A DNA stretch of 64,000 nt, from NCBI RefSeq assembly GCF_002095315.1, contig NZ_MLFN01000004.1:1-64000 (forward strand), in the 5' to 3' direction. Under the pieces are notes generated by a model that saw only the letters and a list, made by a program, of their open reading frames with translations, made no database searches and was not told the DNA's origin. Below, piece after piece: positions 48,697 through 57,682 of this stretch. The translations under genes were made by a program, and so were the position numbers. This stretch comes from Pantoea conspicua (GTDB lineage Bacteria; Pseudomonadota; Gammaproteobacteria; Enterobacterales; Enterobacteriaceae). Each line of letters starts with the position of its first letter. The first letter of the stretch is position 1.

Positions 48697-48812
48697 AATG
48701 CTCGTCAGTTAAGGTTAAATTTGCAAAAGCTGTCACGGTCAAACGTGGCAGCTTTTTACTGGGTGAGCGGCACCAGACTGCGTTATCACCGGTCGCTTAA
48801 CTGATGAGCATC
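48697..48812. repeat. Dispersed structured repeat, copy 3 (116 bp, internally deleted)
   Basis: Left end AATGCTCGTCAGTTAAG is identical to copy 2; right end CTTAACTGATGAGCATC is its inverted complement at 15 of 17 positions. Only the left ~65 bp and right ~50 bp of the family remain; the hairpin-rich centre seen in copies 1 and 2 is missing. It lies between ycjF and the gtr cassette. Confidence 0.78.
48729..48757 (+). terminator. Terminator-like hairpin in repeat copy 3, after ycjF
   Basis: GCTGTCACG/CGTGGCAGC with loop GTCAAA, then five T. It is the only terminator-like structure downstream of the psp-ycjF transcript. Confidence 0.7.
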
Positions 48813-48836
48813 AGGCCTGGCGCCTTGTTTTTTGCC

Positions 48837-50255
48837 TCAGTGTGGCTGTCGCAGCACCTCTTGTGCGTCGATCACCCGGCAGTTGCCCGGACAGGCTGAT
48901 TCATCAGTGATGACCGGATTAGCCGGCAGGGTAAATGCCATCCCGTTTTGCAGCCTGACAAAATGCGCCATGCCAGCAAAGGTCCATGACATGCTGAGTC
49001 CCAGCCCGCCGAAATCATCATACTTCCGCAACGTGGCCACTTTCGGCAGATATTCCCCGGTCAGACGATAGTAGAGTGCGCCGTGAAAATCCTTTGGCAC
49101 CTGAGTGGTGATAGCCTGATTAAGCAGTGCAAATTCTTTACCTGCCGGTCTGGAATAGCCATTAATCAGATGGCTCATTGCCAGTGAAGCGGCAATCACC
49201 ACTAACACGGCATAAAAGCGCTTTTTCCATTTTAACCGACGGCTGATTTCAAACAGACCGACAATAAACAGGCTGGATGAGATCAGCGCCCCGGCAATCA
49301 GGGTGCGGTAAGCGGCCATGCTCTCACTGACGATCAGGTTTGGCAGCGCGGCGATGAGCAGCAAAATAAAGACCAGGTAAAACTTATCGTTGCCGGCCGC
49401 TTTGATTTTCTTCAATCCGAAACCAATGACGATTAACGAGACGATAACGGAAACGGTTTTCGCCCCCAGATCAAAATGACAGATAACATTCTTCAGGTAC
49501 TCGGTAATGAACCATTTTAGCTTGACCGGAATATCGTAGCTGAATGCAGAACGCGGTAGCGTATGCCCATACAACTGCACGGGCAGCACCTTCGAAGCCA
49601 TCAACGCGGCAAACATGCCTGCGCCCAATACCAGCAGGGAAATCAGGGCGCGTTTTTTATCGATTCTGCGATCCGAAAGAGATAAATCCAGTAAGGCAAA
49701 AAAGGTGAAGGTCATGGCGGCAGGTTGATAAATACAGAAGGCAACCGTCAGCAGGCAAATCGCCAGCAGCCGTCCTGCCACGCCCGGTTTCACCGACAAA
49801 GTGTAGCTCGCACCCGCCAGCAGAATAGCGGCGATATAGGGAAAGCAGGAGGCCCAGGCGACATAAACCTGGAATGAGGGCAGCAGGCAAAGCAACAGCG
49901 AAAAGGTAATGCGTTGCGCCTGATTCTCAAACAGTTGATATTTCTGGCTCAGAGTGTAGAAATAATAGCCGGTGAAAATAAGCAGAACAATGGCGACGGA
50001 ACGCAGTAGCGCCAGTTTTTCGACGCTATTGACAATAAAAGAGGCGGCATACTGAATAATGCCGTACACCGGTCGTCCTGATAATGTATCCCAGTTTAAA
50101 ATACTCAGCCGGTCAAAGTTAGCCCAGTAAAGATTAGTCCAGTCATCGGTATAGGCATAATGCGTTAAATAAGCCGGACTGTAGGCAAAAAGGAAAACAA
50201 GCACAAATAGCGAAAATATTTTGCTGCGGCTTAATTCCTGTTGGCTGATGATCAT
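48837..50255 (-). CDS. GtrC/GtrII-like O-antigen glucosyltransferase membrane protein
   Basis: 472 residues with about ten transmembrane helices and a hydrophilic C-terminal domain. Near the N-terminus AYTDDWTNLYWA has the acidic DD motif typical of periplasmic GT-C glycosyltransferases. It lies third in a gtrA-gtrB-X cassette, where X decides which O-antigen sugar is modified and at which linkage. Such proteins are highly diverse, so serotype effects cannot be predicted. Cassettes of this kind are often phage-borne; no other phage genes are visible. Confidence 0.78.
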   Translation of the reverse strand: MIISQQELSRSKIFSLFVLVFLFAYSPAYLTHYAYTDDWTNLYWANFDRLSILNWDTLSGRPVYGIIQYAASFIVNSVEKLALLRSVAIVLLIFTGYYFYTLSQKYQLFENQAQRITFSLLLCLLPSFQVYVAWASCFPYIAAILLAGASYTLSVKPGVAGRLLAICLLTVAFCIYQPAAMTFTFFALLDLSLSDRRIDKKRALISLLVLGAGMFAALMASKVLPVQLYGHTLPRSAFSYDIPVKLKWFITEYLKNVICHFDLGAKTVSVIVSLIVIGFGLKKIKAAGNDKFYLVFILLLIAALPNLIVSESMAAYRTLIAGALISSSLFIVGLFEISRRLKWKKRFYAVLVVIAASLAMSHLINGYSRPAGKEFALLNQAITTQVPKDFHGALYYRLTGEYLPKVATLRKYDDFGGLGLSMSWTFAGMAHFVRLQNGMAFTLPANPVITDESACPGNCRVIDAQEVLRQPH

Positions 50256-50318
50256 TTTCTATCCTTTTTATTATAAGGTTGCAGGCGGTTCCCGCCCTGT
50301 GGCACCTTTACTCTGCTG

Positions 50319-51257
50319 TTAATCCTGGTTTTTTCTCAGCTCAGCGTTTTTTCGCAAAATGTAGCGCGGACGGTTTTTGGTTTCCATATAGATGCGGCCG
50401 ATATATTCGCCGAGTACGCCAATGCCGATAAGCTGGACACCGCCGAGAAACAATACAGAAACCAGGATTGAGGGATAGCCAGGTACCGCGTTGCCAAAAA
50501 GCAGCTTGTCGATAATCAGCCACAGGCCATAAATAAAGGCCAGCGAGGCGACCAGAAAACCGAGGTAAGTCCAGATACGCAGTGGCACGGTTGAAAACGA
50601 AGTCAGCCCTTCCAGTGCCAGATTCCATAGCTTCCAGCCGCTGAATTTACTGTTGCCCGCTACCCGTTCCGTTCGGACATATTCAATAATTTCTGTCTGT
50701 CCGCCAACCCAGTTAAGAATGCCCTTCATAAATAAATTCTTTTCGGGCAATAGCTTAATGTTCTCTACCACTTCCCGGGACATCAGCCGAAAATCGCCGA
50801 CGTTTTCTTCCAGTTTGGGATGACTGATGCAGTTATGCAATTTGTAAAACCAATGAGCAGTCTTGCGCTTCAGGTGACCATCGGCGCTTCTGTCGATACG
50901 TTTGGCTAACACAATATCGGCACCCGCCTGCCACTTGCTGATCATTTGCGGGATCAGCGTGATCGGGTCCTGTAAATCAACATCAATCGGAATGATGGCA
51001 TCACCCGTGGCGGCTTCCAGCCCGGCGAAAAGCGCCGGTTCTTTACCGAAGTTGCGAATAAAAGAGAGGGGACGGACCAGCGGATCCTGCTGGCTAAGTT
51101 GGGTGATCAGGGCGCGTGTCGCATCCGTACTGCCATCATCAACAAAGACAATCTCGATCTGCCACGCTGCAAAGTCGGCATATTTCCTGACGGCATCGTA
51201 AAAAAGAGGAATCATCTGTTCTTCATTGAATACCGGCACCACCAGAGAGATCTTCAT
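50319..51257 (-). CDS. gtrB: Bactoprenol glucosyltransferase GtrB
   Basis: Transfers glucose from UDP-glucose to undecaprenyl phosphate on the cytoplasmic face. 312 residues. The N-terminal GT-A fold has [29 protein letters not shown] and PIDVDLQDP; two C-terminal transmembrane helices end at [20 protein letters not shown], the family signature. It overlaps gtrA by four bases. Confidence 0.93.
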   Translation of the reverse strand: MKISLVVPVFNEEQMIPLFYDAVRKYADFAAWQIEIVFVDDGSTDATRALITQLSQQDPLVRPLSFIRNFGKEPALFAGLEAATGDAIIPIDVDLQDPITLIPQMISKWQAGADIVLAKRIDRSADGHLKRKTAHWFYKLHNCISHPKLEENVGDFRLMSREVVENIKLLPEKNLFMKGILNWVGGQTEIIEYVRTERVAGNSKFSGWKLWNLALEGLTSFSTVPLRIWTYLGFLVASLAFIYGLWLIIDKLLFGNAVPGYPSILVSVLFLGGVQLIGIGVLGEYIGRIYMETKNRPRYILRKNAELRKNQD

Positions 51258-51613
51258 TTATTTCCTTTGAACACGATAAAGCGGGAAAAGATAAAGCCAC
51301 AGGCCAGACTCAATGCAGAAGAGGCTATCAGCGTAATCAGCGGATATAGGCCGTTCCTGTCCGCAACATAACCGACACCAAACGCCATTGCGCCCATAAA
51401 AATCACATAGAGAATATAGCGGAACGGCGTGGCCTGTTGCTTAAAGGTCCAGCGGGCATTGACGAAAAACGAGAAGGTTACCGCCAGACAAAAGGCAATG
51501 ACATTGGCGGTGGATTGTAATAATCCCTGACTGAGACAGATAAAGAAGGTCATCCAGTGTATCAGGGTATTAAACACGCCAACGGTCAGGTATTTCGCAA
51601 AAAAGGTCAGCAT
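51254..51613 (-). CDS. gtrA: GtrA family flippase
   Basis: 119 residues, four transmembrane helices; starts [20 protein letters not shown], a GtrA family pattern. It flips undecaprenyl-phosphate-glucose to the periplasm. First gene of the cassette; ATGA overlap with gtrB. No GATC cluster is seen upstream, so Dam/OxyR phase switching as in Salmonella gtr operons is not suggested. Confidence 0.9.
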   Translation of the reverse strand: MLTFFAKYLTVGVFNTLIHWMTFFICLSQGLLQSTANVIAFCLAVTFSFFVNARWTFKQQATPFRYILYVIFMGAMAFGVGYVADRNGLYPLITLIASSALSLACGFIFSRFIVFKGNK

Positions 51614-51842
51614 TTTTTAATCATTATTAAGAGGTTGTGCGAAATATACAGCAAGTTGGCGGCAATCAACAGTTTCTCACTGACGTAGCCTGACAATCTC
51701 ATTCACCACTGAAATCGGCAGCGGGCAGTACAAAAGCCAGCCAAACGGTTTCTGGCTGTCAACTTTTCCTGACAGAGCCCTTTCTGCTGGCGCATCTCTT
51801 AGCGTATCATCGCCTTATCTGAACCTGATTAAGGCCATCGCA

Positions 51843-53408
51843 ATGCGTCTGGAAGTGTTCTGTCAGGACCGAATCGGTCTGACGCGTGAGCTGCTCGACC
51901 TGTTGGTTGCGCGTAACATCGATCTGCGCGGTATCGAAATCGCGGCATTAGGCCGTATCTATCTCAATTTTTCAGCGCTGGAATTTGATGCCTTCAGTAA
52001 TCTGATGGCCGAAATCCGGCGTACACCGGGCGTGACAGATGTGCGCACCGTGGCGTACATGCCGTCGGAACGTGAGCACCGTGCGCTGAGTGCGCTGCTG
52101 GTGGCGATGCCGGAACCGGTCTTTTCGATCGATCTAAAAAGCAAAGTCGAACTGGCGAATCCGGCTGCGCAGAATCTGTTCAATCTTGACGAACAGAAGA
52201 TGCGTAACTTCAGTGCCGGTAACCTGATTAACGGCTTTAACTTTATGCGCTGGCTGGAGAGCGAGCGGGTTGAAGCACAGGCGCAACATGTAGTGATTGA
52301 AGGACGGGACTTCCTGATGGAAGCGCGTCCTATCTATCTGGCGGGGGAAGCGGACCAGAACGACCAGCCGGTTGGGGCAATGGTCATGCTTAAATCCACG
52401 GCACGCATGGGGCAGCAGTTGCAGAACCTGGTGGTGACGGATGAATCGGAGTTCGACCATATTGTCGCGGTGACGCCAAAAATGCGTCAGGTGGTGGACC
52501 AGGCGCGCAAGCTGGCGATGCACGATGCGCCGCTGCTGATCATTGGTGACACCGGCACCGGCAAAGATATGCTGGCACGGGCCTGCCATCTGCGTAGCGC
52601 TCGGGGAAAAAAACCATTCCTTGCACTGAACTGTGCCTCGTTACCCGATGACGTTGCTGAGAGTGAACTGTTTGGGCACGCGGCGGGCGCCTATCCGAAT
52701 GCGCTGGAGGGCAAAAAAGGATTCTTTGAGCAGGCCAACGGCGGATCGGTGTTGCTGGATGAAATCGGGGAGATGTCGCCGAGAATGCAGACCAAACTGC
52801 TGCGTTTTCTCAATGACGGTACTTTCCGGCGGGTCGGTGAAGAGCATGAAGTCCATGTTGATGTGCGCGTCATCTGCGCCACCCAGAAGAACCTGATTGA
52901 ACTGGTGCAGCGCGGCGAATTTCGTGAAGATCTCTTTTACCGGCTGAACGTGCTGACCCTGCATCTGCCGCCGCTGCGCGATCGTCCGCAGGATATTCTG
53001 CCGCTGACCGAAATGTTTGTTGCCCGCTTCGCCGACGAACAGGGAATGCCGCGTCCGCGTCTGTCGCCGCAGCTGAATGCGTTTCTGACCCGCTATGCCT
53101 GGCCGGGTAACGTGCGCCAGCTGAAAAATGCGCTCTACCGCGCGCTAACCCAACTGGAGGGCTATGAACTGCGTCCTCAGGATATTGTGTTACCGGAGCA
53201 GGCACTGGATGTGTCGTTAGGCGATGAAGCGCTGGAAGGGACGCTGAATCAGATCACCAGCCGGTTTGAGCGTTCAATTCTGACGCGGCTCTATCTCTCT
53301 TATCCCAGCACCCGTAAGCTGGCAAAACGGCTCGGCGTGTCGCATACCGCTATTGCCAATAAGTTACGGGAATATGGTCTGGGTCAGAAGCGCAGCGAAA
53401 GCGAATAG
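51843..53408 (+). CDS. tyrR: Transcriptional regulator TyrR
   Basis: Regulator of aromatic amino-acid synthesis and transport, binding Tyr/Phe/Trp and ATP. 521 residues (E. coli 513). An ACT domain (1-75) and PAS (about 80-190) precede the AAA+ domain with GDTGTGKD, and a Fis-like HTH ends the protein (TRKLAKRLGVSHTAIANKLR). At about 278-293 it reads GHAAGAYPNALEGKK: a loop resembling a degenerate GAFTGA, which E. coli TyrR lacks (GHAPEGKK). This accounts for the extra residues. Confidence 0.96.
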   Translation: MRLEVFCQDRIGLTRELLDLLVARNIDLRGIEIAALGRIYLNFSALEFDAFSNLMAEIRRTPGVTDVRTVAYMPSEREHRALSALLVAMPEPVFSIDLKSKVELANPAAQNLFNLDEQKMRNFSAGNLINGFNFMRWLESERVEAQAQHVVIEGRDFLMEARPIYLAGEADQNDQPVGAMVMLKSTARMGQQLQNLVVTDESEFDHIVAVTPKMRQVVDQARKLAMHDAPLLIIGDTGTGKDMLARACHLRSARGKKPFLALNCASLPDDVAESELFGHAAGAYPNALEGKKGFFEQANGGSVLLDEIGEMSPRMQTKLLRFLNDGTFRRVGEEHEVHVDVRVICATQKNLIELVQRGEFREDLFYRLNVLTLHLPPLRDRPQDILPLTEMFVARFADEQGMPRPRLSPQLNAFLTRYAWPGNVRQLKNALYRALTQLEGYELRPQDIVLPEQALDVSLGDEALEGTLNQITSRFERSILTRLYLSYPSTRKLAKRLGVSHTAIANKLREYGLGQKRSESE

Positions 53409-53430
53409 GCTCTCTGCTGAGGCAAGCAGG

Positions 53431-53459
53431 AAGCGGATAACCGGGTTATCCGCTTTTTT
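53431..53459 (+). terminator. Terminator of tyrR
   Basis: AAGCGGATAAC/GTTATCCGCTT with a three-base loop, followed by T residues, between convergent tyrR and tpx. Confidence 0.8.
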
Positions 53460-53468
53460 ATTGCCGTT

Positions 53469-53972
53469 TTACTTCAGTGCCGCCAGTGCTGCTTCATAAT
53501 CAGGCTCAGTGGTAATCTCATCCACCAGCTGGCTGTAAATCACCTTATCTTCCTCATCCAGCACAATCACGGCGCGTGCGGTCAGGCCTTCCAGCGCACC
53601 ATCGGCAATTTCCACACCGTAGTCATACTTGAATTCAGAACCGCGCAGGGTGGAGAGCGTGACCACATTGCTGAGGTTCTCCGCACCACAAAAGCGCGAC
53701 TGCGCAAACGGCAGGTCAGCAGAGATGCACAGCACCACGGTGTTATTCAGTTCTCCCGCCGCCTGATTAAATTTACGCACCGAGGAGGCGCAGACGCCGG
53801 TATCAATGCTCGGGAAAATGTTCAGAATTTTGCGTTTTCCTGCATACTCAGAGAGCGCAACGTTGACCAGGTTTTTTGCCACCAGCGTGAATGCTTTGGC
53901 TTTATCGCCAGCCTGAGGAAACTGACCCGCAACCGGTACTGCGTTACCCTGAAAATGAACGGTCTGAGACAT
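53469..53972 (-). CDS. tpx: Thiol peroxidase Tpx
   Basis: Atypical 2-Cys peroxiredoxin reducing lipid and other hydroperoxides with thioredoxin. 167 residues. Peroxidatic Cys61 is in DTGVCASS and resolving Cys95 in SRFCGAE, the same positions as in E. coli counting the Met. Monocistronic; convergent with tyrR as in E. coli. Confidence 0.97.
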   Translation of the reverse strand: MSQTVHFQGNAVPVAGQFPQAGDKAKAFTLVAKNLVNVALSEYAGKRKILNIFPSIDTGVCASSVRKFNQAAGELNNTVVLCISADLPFAQSRFCGAENLSNVVTLSTLRGSEFKYDYGVEIADGALEGLTARAVIVLDEEDKVIYSQLVDEITTEPDYEAALAALK

Positions 53973-54125
53973 ACTGATTCCTTTTGATGATGAAGAGAGG
54001 GAACTTTTAAACGGTTAACCCACAGCTATAACCGTTGTTTATGACATAAATGTTAAGGGTTTACGAGTTCAATTGTTGAGTTTAGCGTGGCAGCCTGCCA
54101 CCGCGTCGTACATTGTGGAGAATCA

Positions 54126-55109
54126 ATGAGAACGGTAAAAAGTTATCCTGAAGCCTGGCCATTGCATACGCCGTTTGTCATTGCCCGTGGAACCCGCACT
54201 GAAGTCAAAGTGGTGGTGGTTGAAATTGAAGAGGCGGGCGTCAAAGGCGTCGGTGAAGCGACGCCTTACGCACGTTATGGGGAAACCGAAGCCTCGGTGC
54301 TGGCGCAAATCGCCAGCCAGCTGACCGCATTACAGCAGGGTATGACGCGTGACGCGCTGCAACAGGCGTTGCCGGCGGGTGCGGCGCGCAACGCCATTGA
54401 CAGCGCATTGTGGGATCTGGCGGCCCGTCAGCAGCAGCAAAGTCTGTGGCAGCTTAGCGGTGTGGTGGCGCCCGGTGAAGTGGTTACCGCCCAGACGGTC
54501 AGCATTGATACCCCGGCAGCGATGGCCAGCAGCGCCCAGGCATTGTGGCAACACGGTGCAACGCTGCTGAAGATCAAACTTGACGATAATTTTATCACCG
54601 AGCGATTAATGGCAATCCGCGCTGCAGTGCCGCAGGCGACGTTAATCGTCGATGCCAACGAGTCGTGGCATGCTGAAGGGCTGGCGGCACGTTGTCAGCT
54701 TCTGGCCGACATCGGCGTGGCGATGCTGGAGCAGCCGTTACCGGCCGGCGAAGATGCTGGGCTGGAGAACTTTATCCATCCGCTGCCGATCTGCGCGGAT
54801 GAAAGCTGCCATACACGTGACAGTCTTTCCGCGTTGCGCGGGCGTTATGAGATGGTCAACATCAAGCTGGACAAAGCAGGTGGACTGACTGAGGCGCTGG
54901 CGCTGGCTGACGCTGCTCAGCAGCAGGGATTTGCCGTGATGCTGGGCTGTATGCTCTGCACTTCACGCGCCATTCGCGCCGCGTTGCCGCTGGTGCCGCA
55001 AACCCGCTTCGCCGATTTAGATGGCCCGACCTGGCTGGCGGTGGATGCGGAACCGGCGATCAAAGTACAGAACGGCCAGCTGATTATTGCTGCCAGCGCA
55101 GCAGATTGA
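54126..55109 (+). CDS. ycjG: L-Ala-D/L-Glu epimerase
   Basis: Enolase-superfamily enzyme (muconate-lactonizing subgroup) epimerising L-Ala-D-Glu from murein peptides to L-Ala-L-Glu. 327 residues. The base pair KxK is at 149-151 (LLKIKLD), metal ligands in VDANES, LEQPL and CADES, and a second lysine in VNIKLDKAGG. The start at 54,126 begins MRTVKSYPEAWPL. Its 3' end overlaps mpaA (opposite strand) by 26 bp. Works in the same recycling route as mpaA and mppA. Confidence 0.92.
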   Translation: MRTVKSYPEAWPLHTPFVIARGTRTEVKVVVVEIEEAGVKGVGEATPYARYGETEASVLAQIASQLTALQQGMTRDALQQALPAGAARNAIDSALWDLAARQQQQSLWQLSGVVAPGEVVTAQTVSIDTPAAMASSAQALWQHGATLLKIKLDDNFITERLMAIRAAVPQATLIVDANESWHAEGLAARCQLLADIGVAMLEQPLPAGEDAGLENFIHPLPICADESCHTRDSLSALRGRYEMVNIKLDKAGGLTEALALADAAQQQGFAVMLGCMLCTSRAIRAALPLVPQTRFADLDGPTWLAVDAEPAIKVQNGQLIIAASAAD

Positions 55110-55791
55110 CCATCATCTCAAGATAGATTTCCGTGGCTTCATCGACTGAAATCACCGGCATTTCTGCCGTCACGCACGGCAGACTGAGGTCCTTACACCA
55201 GCTGCCGAACGAGCCAGGCGTGTCATAACCGACGCTGCTGACGCGCGGCAGACCGGTCCGGGCCGACAGCCAGCCGCCGATCTCTGCCTGATGCGGATCG
55301 TCAATGCAGCCCAGCGGCTCATGCCACGAAACAATCCAGCGCGGCTTGAGCTGATGAATCAGGGCGCACAATGCCTGGGTTTCCGGTTCTGATGCCGGGT
55401 GGCTGCCGGTGGATAAAGCCACGTCGCGCGTTTCTGCCACGCTGTTCCAGCGATAAACGGTCTCACCCGATTGCCAGTTCGCTGCCGGAAAGTTGCGGTT
55501 CAGATCGACGCCATTGGCATTGGCACGCAATCCCAGCTGGCAGCCATCCGGATTCACCGCCAGCACCACATGGTGACGACGCAGCGCGTCGGGCAGCGTG
55601 CGTAATGCGCCGGAGAGCGTGGCTATCGCCGCATTCTCATCGCCGTGGGTACCCGCGAGGATCAGGCCGCTATCGGCATCGCCCAGCGGGGCCGGGAACC
55701 ACAACAGCGGGGCACCCAGCACTGACCGGCCATATTGCTGATACGGAACGCCCAGTTTGCCGCGCAGCTGCCGTGGATGTAATGACGACAT
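55084..55791 (-). CDS. mpaA: Murein tripeptide amidase A
   Basis: Zinc carboxypeptidase-family amidase that splits meso-Dap from L-Ala-D-Glu-meso-Dap in the cytoplasm, feeding the epimerase encoded opposite. 235 residues (E. coli 242). Zinc ligands lie in GTHGDENA and SWHEP. No signal peptide. AGAGGAAATCACC precedes the start. Convergent overlap with ycjG, as in E. coli. Confidence 0.93.
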   Translation of the reverse strand: MSSLHPRQLRGKLGVPYQQYGRSVLGAPLLWFPAPLGDADSGLILAGTHGDENAAIATLSGALRTLPDALRRHHVVLAVNPDGCQLGLRANANGVDLNRNFPAANWQSGETVYRWNSVAETRDVALSTGSHPASEPETQALCALIHQLKPRWIVSWHEPLGCIDDPHQAEIGGWLSARTGLPRVSSVGYDTPGSFGSWCKDLSLPCVTAEMPVISVDEATEIYLEMMVNLLRWQQ

Positions 55792-55945
55792 GGTGATTTC
55801 CTCTGAAGGGTTTTTCTAAAAGTAGCGGAAAAGCCGCGCGCGGAAAATAGCTATTTATCAATCAGCAATTTGCGATAAAGTGCCAAAAGACAAGCTGCAT
55901 CGGCATTGGACCGCGGCAGCGCTTCTTTGGGGTAAAGGAGTGATG

Positions 55946-57031
55946 ATGGTTAAGACCTTTCACATGACGCTGGCGGCGCTTAGCCTGAGCAGCGTCATCA
56001 CACCCGCGCTGGCGGCAAATGTGCCTGCCGGTGCCCAGCTCGCCGACCAGCAGCAGATCGTTCGCCATATTAAAGATGAACCCGCCTCGCTCGATCCGCT
56101 CAAAGCGGTGGGGCTGCCGGAAATTCAGGTCATTCGCGATCTGTTTGAAGGGCTGACCAGTCAGGACGCGCAGGGCAAAATCGTACCGGGCGTGGCGCAG
56201 AGCTGGAGCAGCAGCGATAATAAAACCTGGATTTTCACCCTGCGTAACAACGCCCGCTGGTCGAACGGCGATCCGGTCACCGCGCAGGATTTTGTCTACA
56301 GCTGGCAGCGACTGGTGAATCCGAAGAACAGTTCGGCATTTGCCTGGTTTGCGGGGTTAAGCGGCATTGAGAATGCGGCCGCTATCACCAAAGGTGAGAT
56401 GACGCCCGACAAGCTGGGCGTGGTGGCGCAGGATAATAGCCGGCTGAAGATCACCCTTGACCGGCCGGTGCCGTGGTTCCCGGCGCTGGTCGCCAACGTC
56501 GCCCTGTTCCCGGTGCCGCAGAAGGTGGTTGAACAGCAGGGCGATAGCTGGACCGCGCCGGGGAAACTGGTGGGTAACGGCGCGTATCAGCTAAGCGAGC
56601 GAGTCGTAAACGAAAAGATTGTGCTGACCCGTAACCCGCACTACTGGGATGATGCACATTCGGTGCTGACCAAAGTCACCTTCGTGCCGATTAATGAAGA
56701 GTCGAGCGCCACCAAACGCTATCGCTCCAACGACATTGATATTACCGAATCTTTCCCGAAAAACATGTATGCGCTGTTGAAGAAAACCTTGCCTGGTCAG
56801 GTTTATACCCCGGACCAGCTCGGCACTTACTACTACGCATTTAATACCGTGAAAGGGCCGACCGCCGATGTCCGGGTGCGCAGAGCGCTGTCATGGTCAA
56901 TCGATCGCCAGGTTATCGCGGATAAGGTGCTGGGAACCGGTGAAAACCGGCATGGCATTTTACACCGGACGTTACTGCGGGTTTCAAGCCACTGCCGTCA
57001 TTCATGCAGCAGCACGATCAAAACAGTCTGA
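55946..57031 (+). CDS. mppA: Murein peptide-binding protein MppA, N-terminal part (frameshifted gene)
   Basis: Periplasmic OppA-like protein binding L-Ala-D-Glu-meso-Dap, delivered through the Opp permease. The signal peptide ends at SVITPALAA. The solute-binding body follows (KDEPASLDPLKAVGLPEIQV). The start at 55,946 puts AAGGAG five bases upstream; 55,943 and 55,880 are alternatives. The frame breaks at about 56,947-56,949: it reads GENRHGILHRTLLRVSS where the family has a GExPAWHFTPDVTAGF-type sequence. One extra C there restores a 539-residue protein (E. coli 537). Confidence 0.9.
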   Translation: MVKTFHMTLAALSLSSVITPALAANVPAGAQLADQQQIVRHIKDEPASLDPLKAVGLPEIQVIRDLFEGLTSQDAQGKIVPGVAQSWSSSDNKTWIFTLRNNARWSNGDPVTAQDFVYSWQRLVNPKNSSAFAWFAGLSGIENAAAITKGEMTPDKLGVVAQDNSRLKITLDRPVPWFPALVANVALFPVPQKVVEQQGDSWTAPGKLVGNGAYQLSERVVNEKIVLTRNPHYWDDAHSVLTKVTFVPINEESSATKRYRSNDIDITESFPKNMYALLKKTLPGQVYTPDQLGTYYYAFNTVKGPTADVRVRRALSWSIDRQVIADKVLGTGENRHGILHRTLLRVSSHCRHSCSSTIKTV

Positions 57032-57564
57032 ACGCGCAGGCCAAAGCGCTGCTGGCGTCAGCCGGATACGGACCGGATAAACCCCTGCACCTCAAACTGC
57101 TCTACAACACCTCTGAGAGCCATCAGAAAATCGCCATTGCGGTGGCCTCAATGTGGAAAAAGAATCTCGGCGTCGATGTCACGCTGGAAAATCAGGAGTG
57201 GAAAACCTATATCGACAGCCGCAACAGCGGTAATTTCGATGTGATCCGGGCATCCTGGGTCGGGGATTACAATGAACCCTCTACCTTCCTTAACCTGCTG
57301 ACCTCAGGCAATAGCAGCAATATTGCGCGCTTCAGCAATGCGGACTATGACGCGGTGCTGGCGAAAGCCAGTAAAGAGTCCAGCGATCAGGCCCGCAACA
57401 GTGATTACAATCGCGCCGAACAGATTCTGGCTCAGCAGGCGCCGATTGCGCCCATCTACCAGTATACCAATGGCCGTCTGATCAAACCCTGGGTCAAAGG
57501 CTATCCGATCACCAACCCGGAAGATGTGGCCTATAGCCGCGAACTGTGGATTGAAAAGCACTAA
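56950..57564 (+). CDS. mppA: MppA, C-terminal part (frameshifted gene)
   Basis: Open from GCA at 56,950 (AWHFTPDVTAGFKPLPSF); the first ATG is 57,004. It carries the C-terminal lobe: LLYNTSESHQKIAIAVASMW and NFDVIRASWVGDYNEPSTF through APIAPIYQYTNGRLIKPW. There is no signal peptide or clear ribosome-binding site of its own, so it should be read as the 3' part of mppA. Confidence 0.9.
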   Translation, partial: AWHFTPDVTAGFKPLPSFMQQHDQNSLNAQAKALLASAGYGPDKPLHLKLLYNTSESHQKIAIAVASMWKKNLGVDVTLENQEWKTYIDSRNSGNFDVIRASWVGDYNEPSTFLNLLTSGNSSNIARFSNADYDAVLAKASKESSDQARNSDYNRAEQILAQQAPIAPIYQYTNGRLIKPWVKGYPITNPEDVAYSRELWIEKH

Positions 57565-57571
57565 GGCTTAT

Positions 57572-57591
57572 GCGGCCTGACATCAGGCCGC
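57572..57591 (+). terminator. Likely terminator of mppA
   Basis: GCGGCCTGA/TCAGGCCGC with a two-base gap, eight bases after the stop; only a mixed T-rich sequence follows. Confidence 0.45.
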
Positions 57592-57682
57592 TGTCTGACA
57601 TCTTTCTACACAGCCCAATGATTGCAACTCAACGCCGTCACGCTAGACTGTATCGTATTGATTTTGATAGCGAGGCACGGTT

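Noticed and set aside
51614-51842. Dam-methylation phase switch upstream of gtrA
   Set aside because: No GATC sites occur in this interval.
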